Of a stretch of 32,775 nucleotides of DNA, positions 17,091-22,362 are shown piece after piece. Both the position numbers and the translations under genes were made by a program. The notes under the pieces are model-generated. The model ran no database searches, was not told where the DNA came from, and worked only from the letters and a program-made list of their open reading frames with translations. The stretch's first letter is position 1. Every line of letters begins with the position of its first letter. The DNA is from JBDNFP01 sp041689775 (GTDB lineage: Bacteria > Bacteroidota > Bacteroidia > Cytophagales > Spirosomataceae), in NCBI GenBank assembly GCA_041689775.1, contig JBDNFP010000199.1, positions 1 through 32,775 of the forward strand. Reading direction: 5' to 3'.

Positions 17091-18548
17091 ATGAAAAAAA
17101 CAGCCAGCCTCATCTTTGTATTCGGAGCATTGTTTCTCATTCTGGGCGCCACCCACCCGGCACCAAAACCCGCCAAAAAACCTAATATCGTGTACGTACT
17201 CGTAGATCAATGGCGGGCGCAGGCGTTTGGCTTTGCTGGTGACAAAAACGCCCACACTCCCACACTCGACCGTCTGGCTGCGCAGAGCCTCAACGTCCGC
17301 AATGCGGTATCGGGTATGCCGGTGTGCTCGCCCCACCGGGCTTCGCTCCTGACGGGACAGTACCCGCTCACGCACGGGGTATTCATGAACGATGTACTCT
17401 TAGACACTACCGCTACCACCCTGGCCAAGGTATACCGCGACAACGGCTACGCTACGGGCTTTATTGGCAAATGGCACGTGGATGGCCACGGCCGTCGCAG
17501 CTACATTCCCCCCACCCGTCAGCAAGGATTTGAGTACTGGAAAGTGCTGGAATGTACGCACAACTACAACCAATCGGAATACTACGAAGGGGCCTCCGAT
17601 CAGCGCAAAGTATGGGACGGCTACGATGTAATCGAACAAACCGACGACGCCATTCAGTACATCAAAAAGCAAGCAACCCAAGATACACCCTTTGTCTTGT
17701 TCGTCTCCATGGGCGCCCCCCATGACCCCTACCAAACGGCACCAGAAAAGTACCGCAAAATGTTTGAGAATAAGGAAATCATCCTGCGCGACAACATCCC
17801 AGCCGACAAGCGCGAACGAGCCATCGAAACGTTACGCGGGTACTACGCCCACATGGCGGCGATTGACGATAACGTGGATAAGCTCTGGAAAACACTGAAA
17901 GAAACGGGTATTGAGGAGAACACTATGCTGGTTTTCACCGCCGACCACGGCGACCTGCTGGGCTCACACGGCTGGTGGAACAAGCAACAACCCTACGAGG
18001 AGAGTATCCGGGTGCCGTTTCTTGTTCATTACCCCAAGGCATTGGGTACTTCTGGTAAAACCTCCGACGTCCTGCTCAACACCCCAGACATCATGCCTAC
18101 TCTGCTAAGTCTTAGCGGAATCAATATCCCCAAAACCGTAGAAGGTACTGACTTTTCGCAGGTGTTGTTGGGTAAGAAGAAAAACGCCGTCCAGGAAACG
18201 CTCATTTCCTGCGTGCAGCCCTTCGGGCAGTGGACCCGGGCAAGAGGCGGTAAGGAGTACCGCGGCATCGTAACCCAGCAGTACACCTATACCCGTGACT
18301 TGAATGGCCCTTGGCTATTGTTTGATAATGCAAAAGATCCTTTTCAGATGAATAACCTCGCGGGAAAGCAGGCATACGCCAAAGTACAGGCTGACCTAGA
18401 CAAGCGTCTGACAAACGTTCTGCGGAAAAGAAAAGACAAGTTTCTGCCCGGTTTGGAGTACGTAAAAAAGTGGGGCTATGTGATCGACGAAACGGAGACC
18501 GTACCCTACAACAAAATCAATTATGAGGGGAAGCCGATTGTGGAATAG
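17091..18548 (+). CDS. Exported S1-family sulfatase (sulfatase 3)
   Basis: This 485-aa formylglycine sulfatase follows the SusC/SusD pair. It has a signal peptide (about 1-20) and the metal-binding start KPNIVYVLVDQWR (30-42), with the active-site motif C79-S-P-H-R83 followed by LLTGQYPLTHGV. TGFIGKWHVDG and FTADHGDLLGSHGWWNKQQPYEESIRVPF are the remaining conserved blocks, and both are intact. It differs clearly from sulfatases 1 and 2: it has histidine at the fourth position of the CxPxR motif and DQWR instead of the acidic pair. It therefore probably belongs to another S1 subfamily and removes a different sulfate. Position suggests cotranscription with SusC/SusD, tempered by the hairpin in front. 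Confidence 0.95.
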   Translation: MKKTASLIFVFGALFLILGATHPAPKPAKKPNIVYVLVDQWRAQAFGFAGDKNAHTPTLDRLAAQSLNVRNAVSGMPVCSPHRASLLTGQYPLTHGVFMNDVLLDTTATTLAKVYRDNGYATGFIGKWHVDGHGRRSYIPPTRQQGFEYWKVLECTHNYNQSEYYEGASDQRKVWDGYDVIEQTDDAIQYIKKQATQDTPFVLFVSMGAPHDPYQTAPEKYRKMFENKEIILRDNIPADKRERAIETLRGYYAHMAAIDDNVDKLWKTLKETGIEENTMLVFTADHGDLLGSHGWWNKQQPYEESIRVPFLVHYPKALGTSGKTSDVLLNTPDIMPTLLSLSGINIPKTVEGTDFSQVLLGKKKNAVQETLISCVQPFGQWTRARGGKEYRGIVTQQYTYTRDLNGPWLLFDNAKDPFQMNNLAGKQAYAKVQADLDKRLTNVLRKRKDKFLPGLEYVKKWGYVIDETETVPYNKINYEGKPIVE

Positions 18549-18734
18549 CAATCAACAACTACATGGCAGGGTATTAAGGTATTAACCCTCATGCTCTGCT
18601 AAACGCAAAAAACAACCTAAAAGCAGAGGCACAGCCCACTTTTAATGAACTTACCCTTGCCCTAAGCATCCTTTTTTTCTACATTGTCCGTTGATATTTT
18701 CATCATAGACAAAACAGAAAAAATATATACAGAT

Positions 18735-19205
18735 ATGACAGAATTCAAGGAAGTTCAGAAAATCAGACAATGGTGGATCTGGCTAATCTTATTCGGGGTA
18801 GCTAGTATTTGGGTGTGGGGGATTGTCCAGCAAATCATCCTTGGTAAGCCGCTTGGTACCAATCCGGTTTCCAACGCCGGGCTCATCGTCACGAGCGTGA
18901 TTCCCATCATCCTGATCGCCCTTTTTTACACCATAGCCCTGAAAACCGAAGTGAGTTCCCGAGGTATTAAAATACAATTCTATCCCCTCATGAGTACCTT
19001 TTATAGTTGGGATCAAATCAGAGACGCTGAAATCATTACCTACAGGTTCGTGGGGTACGGTATCCGCTATTCCAGTAAATACGGTGCGATCTACAATGCC
19101 CACGGCAATGTGGGTCTGCAAGTACACAAAACCTACGGCGAGAACCTCCTCATCGGCACCCAACGGCCGGAGGAACTTAAAGCCGTTGTATCTAAGTACC
19201 TTTGA
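18735..19205 (+). CDS. Small membrane protein with two transmembrane helices (unknown function)
   Basis: This 156-aa protein was not recognised. The ATG at 18735 is preferred to one at 18684, since the extra 17 residues have no hydrophobic or family character. Helix 1 is at about 11-35 (WWIWLILFGVASIWVWGIVQQIIL) and helix 2 at about 46-68 (GLIVTSVIPIILIALFYTIAL). A soluble C-terminal part follows (YSWDQIRDAEIITYRF, YGIRYSSKYGAIYNAHGNVGLQVHKTYGENLLIGTQRPEEL), which looks like a PH-like/DUF fold found in other Bacteroidota small membrane proteins. A good terminator follows, so it is a single-gene unit. Confidence 0.75.
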   Translation: MTEFKEVQKIRQWWIWLILFGVASIWVWGIVQQIILGKPLGTNPVSNAGLIVTSVIPIILIALFYTIALKTEVSSRGIKIQFYPLMSTFYSWDQIRDAEIITYRFVGYGIRYSSKYGAIYNAHGNVGLQVHKTYGENLLIGTQRPEELKAVVSKYL

Positions 19206-19225
19206 TTGGATTTTATTTCAAATAA

Positions 19226-19257
19226 GAATCAGGAGCATCCCTGATTCCGGAGTTTTT
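19226..19257 (+). terminator. Rho-independent terminator
   Basis: GAATCAGG (19226-19233) pairs with CCTGATTC (19240-19247) over a 6-nt loop, and six T follow at 19252-19257. It ends the small membrane protein gene 20 bp upstream. Confidence 0.75.
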
Positions 19258-19362
19258 TATGTTTAAAGTATGGATCCTCAAAACCGGATCCTGGTATTCG
19301 ATTTTCTCGTAGTTTTACTTAAATTGTCCTAGTTTTATTTCAAACCCAAACCTCACCGTACT

Positions 19363-19926
19363 ATGGCATTTCAATTCAAAATTCAGATCCGAAACATCAC
19401 CAAACCGCCCGTTTGGAGGAGAGTTCTGGTCCCCGAAACCTCCGACTTCGAATACTTCCATTTGGTCATTCAGGTAGCGTTCGGTTGGGGAAATTGTCAC
19501 CTATACCAGTTTTCGAAGGCTGGCTTTAGATCCGTTGAGGTAGTAGGGGTACCCTCGGATGACGACATGGATTGGGGACCGAAAATACTTGATGCCGCTG
19601 AGATGCAATTAAAGGAAATATTCAACGAGGAAGGCCAGAAGTTGATGTATAATTATGATTTTGGGGATAATTGGGAGCACCTAATCATCCTTGAAAAGAT
19701 TACCAATGAAACCATAGCTCAACCTAAACTATTGACTGCCAAAGGTGCCTGCCCACCAGAAGACTGCGGCGGTCCTTGGGGCTATGAAAACCTGAAAGTC
19801 ATTCTGAATGATAAAAAACATTCCGAGCACAAGGAGATGAAAGAATGGCTTGGTATGGGTGCCCGCCAAAAATGGGACGCTGATTATGTAGACAAAGAAA
19901 TTGACAGTATTCTTCGGGAACTCTGA
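19363..19926 (+). CDS. Plasmid pRiA4b ORF-3-like family protein
   Basis: This 187-aa protein matches the pRiA4b_ORF3 family (PF07929). Signs are FKIQIRNITKPPVWRRVLVPETSDFEYFHLVIQVAFGW near the start, the central MYNYDFGDNWEHLIILEKI, and the cysteine-bearing GACPPEDCGGPWGYENLKVIL. Members occur on plasmids, IS elements and chromosomes, often next to mobile or defence genes. Their biochemical role is not established. No transposase lies beside it here. The gene appears intact. Confidence 0.9.
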   Translation: MAFQFKIQIRNITKPPVWRRVLVPETSDFEYFHLVIQVAFGWGNCHLYQFSKAGFRSVEVVGVPSDDDMDWGPKILDAAEMQLKEIFNEEGQKLMYNYDFGDNWEHLIILEKITNETIAQPKLLTAKGACPPEDCGGPWGYENLKVILNDKKHSEHKEMKEWLGMGARQKWDADYVDKEIDSILREL

Positions 19927-19966
19927 AATATAGACCATATCCTGTCAGAACCACAACATAAAACTA

Positions 19967-19990
19967 TGTCCAAAAGTATATTTTTGGACA
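19967..19990. promoter_or_regulatory. 24-bp palindrome TGTCCAAAA-n6-TTTTGGACA
   Basis: Nine bases at 19967-19975 are perfectly complementary to 19982-19990 across a 6-bp AT-rich centre. It lies 46 bp upstream of the 20036 start codon and has no trailing T run. It reads as an operator for a dimeric regulator rather than a terminator. The cognate regulator is unknown. Confidence 0.5.
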
Positions 19991-20035
19991 CGGTTCGCTT
20001 CTTTCGAGTAAGTTTCCTTGCAACCTCACTTGACT

Positions 20036-20473
20036 ATGGAGCAGTACATTACCCAATTCATTGCAGATATGCGGGCAAAGCACAAACCCGACCCCGAGCC
20101 CAAAACACCGTATTTTGGCGATGGTAACGATCAGAACGATGTCTTTGGGGACATCGAGCGCTACCTGAGTGGGGGAAACGAGCAGCGCATCGGCAATGTA
20201 CTGCAACTGATTCCCGAACAATTTCCACCAGCCAATCAGCTAAGCCCCCTGCACTTGACTCAACTAATCCGGGCCTACAACGATTTACTTTTTAGCTGGA
20301 ATATCTGTGCCGACATCCCCGATAAACTATCCCTCCCAATTACCTATTCTCTATTGGTAAGTACCCTAAATCGAGAGGTGTACCTGTCGGAGGATGGCTT
20401 CGTGACCATTGAGTTCTGCACCTACAACTCCCACAATTGCCCCTTCGTAGAAGTGTGTCGCTGTGACGCATAA
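20036..20473 (+). CDS. Hypothetical protein, 145 aa
   Basis: I do not recognise this soluble protein. The ATG at 20036 (MEQYITQFIADMRAKHK) is preferred to a TTG at 20018. It is acidic and proline-rich early (HKPDPEPKTPYFGDG), then mixed helical (NDVFGDIERYLSGGNEQRIGNVLQLIPEQF, LHLTQLIRAYNDLLFSWN). It ends with a cluster of cysteines and histidines (FCTYNSHNCPFVEVCRCD) that could bind a metal. No signal peptide is visible. It sits between the pRiA4b-like gene and the WYL regulator with a palindrome upstream. Confidence 0.6.
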   Translation: MEQYITQFIADMRAKHKPDPEPKTPYFGDGNDQNDVFGDIERYLSGGNEQRIGNVLQLIPEQFPPANQLSPLHLTQLIRAYNDLLFSWNICADIPDKLSLPITYSLLVSTLNREVYLSEDGFVTIEFCTYNSHNCPFVEVCRCDA

Positions 20474-20582
20474 GGTGAAGGGATGAAAAAGTTTATCAAA
20501 AAAGTGCTGAGTTGTGCTTTTTAAGCTACTCTTCGGTAACTTGAACGACTTTTATTTTCTTTTTATGCAAAAAAATAAAGGA

Positions 20583-20629
20583 AAGTTACTATTCGGTTTG
20601 CAAGTAATTAGGTAACTAGTTTATATTTC
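20583..20629 (+). promoter_or_regulatory. Candidate promoter and repeated site upstream of the WYL gene
   Basis: TTTG at 20597-20600 and TATATTTC at 20622-20629 (7 of 8 to TAnnTTTG) are spaced 21 bp, a Bacteroidota-type promoter ending 38 bp before the start codon. AAGTTACTATTCGGT (20583-20597) runs into the upstream box. A near copy, AAGCTACTCTTCGGT, lies exactly 60 bp upstream at 20523-20537. The pair could be the binding sites of an autoregulating WYL protein. Confidence 0.5.
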
Positions 20630-20667
20630 GGAAAAATTTCCTCTCACCCGGAACGCCTAAAATCCAC

Positions 20668-21555
20668 ATGTCCGAAATCCCCAAAACAGAGCGAATCCTC
20701 CGACTCATCCGCCTACTCCGCGACCGCAAAAGAACCGTATCCCAACTCGCCCAATTGCTTGAAACGAACACCCGAAATATTTATCGGGATATTGAGGCGC
20801 TGGAAGGCGTAGGGTACCTGATTCATCGTCACGACAAGCATCAATACTGTCTCGAAGAAAATCCTGCCGCTACCCGCGCCCAGTTTACCATTGAAGAAAC
20901 CCGCCTGATCCGTGAACACCTCTCGGCCTTGTCGGTGGTCCACCCGCTCAAAACAAGCATCGAGCGCAAACTCTACCTCAGCAGTGAACTCATTCCGTTG
21001 GCCGACGAACTAGCCGACAAGCACCGGGGTACACTCATCAGTCGCATCAATTTGGCCCTGACGGCCGGTCAACAGATCCGGCTCGTCAAGTACCATTCCA
21101 ACAACTCCACCACCATCGAAGACCGTTTGGTAGAACCCATCAGTCTCACCGACGACTACGCCATTCTTACCGCATTTGAGCTTGCATCCCAAAAGCAAAA
21201 GACCTTCAAGCTGACCCGCATGGACGACGTGGAAGTACTGACCACGGCCACTACCCACGTTACGGACTCCGAAGAACTGGACTTCTTTGGTTTTTCCGGC
21301 CCCGCACCGCTCCCCGTGGTGGTCCGGCTGTCGTTTTTGGCGCACCGGCTACTGCACGAGGAGTTCTCGGCTTCGCGCGCCTACCTCAGCCTAAAATACA
21401 AGGACGAACCCTACCCCTGGGAGTTTCGGTACTTCGTGCGTGATTTTCGGGGTATTGGCAGATTCTTGCTGGGTCTACCGGGGGAGGTGGAGGTGGTGGA
21501 GTCGGAGGCGTTGAGGAGGTTTTTGGGGGAGAGGGTGAAGCGGGCTGGGTGGTGA
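20668..21555 (+). CDS. WYL-domain transcriptional regulator (YafY/DeoR-like HTH)
   Basis: This 295-aa regulator has an N-terminal winged HTH at about 7-60 (TERILRLIRLLRDRKRTVSQLAQLL, TNTRNIYRDIEALEGVGYLI). A WYL ligand-sensing domain lies at about 125-200 (INLALTAGQQIRLVKYHSNNS, DRLVEPISLTDDYAILTAFELASQKQKTFKLTRMDDVEVL), and a WCX-type C-terminal extension follows (LSFLAHRLLHEEF, YPWEFRYFVRDFRGIGRFLLGLPGEVEVVES). WYL proteins sense nucleic-acid ligands and are often found beside CRISPR-Cas and other defence loci, which makes this a candidate cas regulator. The last 75 bp of the coding strand are strikingly G-rich. Confidence 0.92.
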   Translation: MSEIPKTERILRLIRLLRDRKRTVSQLAQLLETNTRNIYRDIEALEGVGYLIHRHDKHQYCLEENPAATRAQFTIEETRLIREHLSALSVVHPLKTSIERKLYLSSELIPLADELADKHRGTLISRINLALTAGQQIRLVKYHSNNSTTIEDRLVEPISLTDDYAILTAFELASQKQKTFKLTRMDDVEVLTTATTHVTDSEELDFFGFSGPAPLPVVVRLSFLAHRLLHEEFSASRAYLSLKYKDEPYPWEFRYFVRDFRGIGRFLLGLPGEVEVVESEALRRFLGERVKRAGW

Positions 21556-21565
21556 GGGAGATCAC

Positions 21566-21820
21566 TTACCGGTTTTTCCTTCGGAATTCCGTCCGGTTCT
21601 CATTCATCGCTTCCGTACGTTTTGCGATGTCTTCCGGAGTCTGATTCTTATCCTTCAGTACCTGTTCGATTTCTTGATCCAGTTCATCGGTTAGGTGTCT
21701 TACGAGCGTGCTTTTTAGCGAGTTTAATTCGTCAGAAGACATTTGACGATGCTGGAACAGTTCCAGTAAGGTCATTTGGGCCTCGTTCAGGCGAAGGGGA
21801 GAATTAGTAGTATTAGCCAT
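21566..21820 (-). CDS. Small acidic helical protein, 84 aa (unknown, possibly antitoxin-like)
   Basis: Unrecognised. The protein (MANTTNSPLRLNEAQMTLLELFQHR...) is predicted almost wholly helical and highly charged, with heptad-like leucines and a basic C-terminus (ENRTEFRRKNR). Bacteroidota have small proteins of this look in toxin-antitoxin-like pairs, but no toxin gene adjoins it on the minus strand: the next gene downstream is the convergent WYL gene. It is divergent from the cas operon, with a candidate minus-strand promoter AAAAAATA at 21863-21870 and CAA at 21892-21894. Confidence 0.6.
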   Translation of the reverse strand: MANTTNSPLRLNEAQMTLLELFQHRQMSSDELNSLKSTLVRHLTDELDQEIEQVLKDKNQTPEDIAKRTEAMNENRTEFRRKNR

Positions 21821-21882
21821 ATATTCAACTACCTGATAATAAGCAATATATTATATTTACCAAAAAATAAACTTCTTCTTAT

Positions 21883-21914
21883 CTTGGAAAACAAGATTCG
21901 ATTTCATACTTTCG
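21883..21914 (+). promoter_or_regulatory. Candidate promoter of the cas operon and guide RNA
   Basis: TTG at 21884-21886 and TACTTTCG at 21907-21914 (7 of 8 to the Bacteroidota -7 box TAnnTTTG) are separated by 20 bp, predicting a start near 21920. CTTGGAAAACAAG (21883-21895) is an inverted repeat, CTTG/CAAG, so the upstream boxes of this promoter and of the divergent one overlap symmetrically. This could be an operator, for instance for the WYL regulator. The call rests on consensus match and position only. Confidence 0.45.
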
Positions 21915-21930
21915 ATTCATAAAATCTTTA

Positions 21931-21947
21931 CATGATGTTTTACCATT
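21931..21947 (+). promoter_or_regulatory. Predicted target site of the guide RNA
   Basis: CATGATGTTTTACCATT matches the spacer between the two degenerate CRISPR repeats (CATGAAGTTTTCCCATT, 21980-21996) at 15 of 17 positions, with differences only at positions 6 and 12. The trinucleotide TTA precedes it at 21928-21930 as a possible PAM. It lies about 10-27 bp downstream of the predicted transcription start, so a bound, non-cleaving Cascade would block elongation. It also overlaps a five-codon minigene, ATG ATG TTT TAC CAT TAG (21932-21949). Confidence 0.55.
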
Positions 21948-21949
21948 AG

Positions 21950-22026
21950 CTTTCTAAAATTTCAAAGCAAGATTGAAACCATGAAGTTTTCCCATTTAAG
22001 TTATCCATAAAAGAAGGATTGCAAAG
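21950..22026 (+). ncRNA. Candidate CreR/CreA-like guide RNA (two degenerate CRISPR repeats flanking a short spacer)
   Basis: Degenerate repeat 1 (21950-21979) starts CTTTCTAAA, has an internal deletion and ends AAAGCAAGATTGAAAC, matching the array repeat at 13 of its last 16 bases, including the full crRNA handle ATTGAAAC. Degenerate repeat 2 (about 21993-22026) contains TCCATAAAAGAAGGATTG, 17 of 18 identical to the array repeat, so the Cas6-type hairpin survives, but the handle is broken (GCAAAG). The spacer between them is about 13 nt by repeat alignment, far shorter than the 35-38 nt array spacers. Handle in the first copy, hairpin in the second and a short spacer match the known CreA and CreR mini-CRISPR RNAs of other cas loci. 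It lies 340 bp upstream of cas8b, in the same orientation as the array 10.4 kb away. The alternative is a fossil array. Confidence 0.7.
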
Positions 22027-22031
22027 TTAAA

Positions 22032-22066
22032 GAGCAGACGAGGATTACGAGGCCCGTCGTCTGCTC
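22032..22066. other. Stable 10-bp hairpin in the cas leader
   Basis: GAGCAGACGA (22032-22041) is perfectly complementary to TCGTCTGCTC (22057-22066) around a 15-nt loop that can add two GG/CC pairs. It begins 6 nt after the second degenerate repeat. No T run follows on the plus strand. It could stabilise the 3' end of the guide RNA or partly terminate transcription before the cas genes. Confidence 0.6.
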
Positions 22067-22100
22067 AGAGAAACCTTGAATAACTAAACCAAAATTTCTT

Positions 22101-22256
22101 ATGTCCAAATTTAAAAGTTTCCCGTGTCAATACCAAGTTGACGAACACAAGCTAATAAATCGCTCTTTCAAGAAGTGCCACAACTGCGGACAAGAGCAAT
22201 TCTATGAATGTGATATCTGCAATGGTCGAGCTTTTGATGAATCTTCGATTCCGTAG
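22101..22256 (+). CDS. 51-aa zinc-ribbon protein upstream of cas8b
   Basis: The frame from ATG 22101 to TAG 22256 encodes MSKFKSFPCQYQVDEHKLIN, then ..KKCHNCGQEQFYECDICNG.., then ..DESSIP. CHNC and CDIC make a compact zinc ribbon of two CxxC knuckles separated by 8 residues; an additional C9 lies nearby. No family was recognised. It sits between the candidate guide RNA and cas8b, in the same direction, 106 bp before the cas8b ATG, so it would share the cas leader transcript. It might be a small regulator, a CRISPR accessory protein or an unrelated small gene. The cysteine spacing makes a chance frame unlikely. Confidence 0.6.
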   Translation: MSKFKSFPCQYQVDEHKLINRSFKKCHNCGQEQFYECDICNGRAFDESSIP

Positions 22257-22362
22257 GTACTAGGAATACCGCTTGATAACAATTTTCAAAATATTTCACC
22301 GATTGACAGCTATTGTCACTCGGGTTAGTGACCTTGCCAAAGAGTTTAAAAATAAGACATTT

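Noticed and set aside
19266..19292. GGATCC...GGATCC pair
   Set aside because: Each site is self-palindromic and AT/GC context gives no terminator or operator pattern beyond chance.
21901..21930. A third degenerate CRISPR repeat upstream of the target (TTCATAAAATCTTT)
   Set aside because: Only short AT-rich similarity, with no handle and no hairpin; it coincides better with a promoter.
22273..22362. TTG-initiated extension of Cas8b by 30 residues
   Set aside because: The ATG at 22363 gives the expected family start; the upstream part contains a palindrome and no family similarity.
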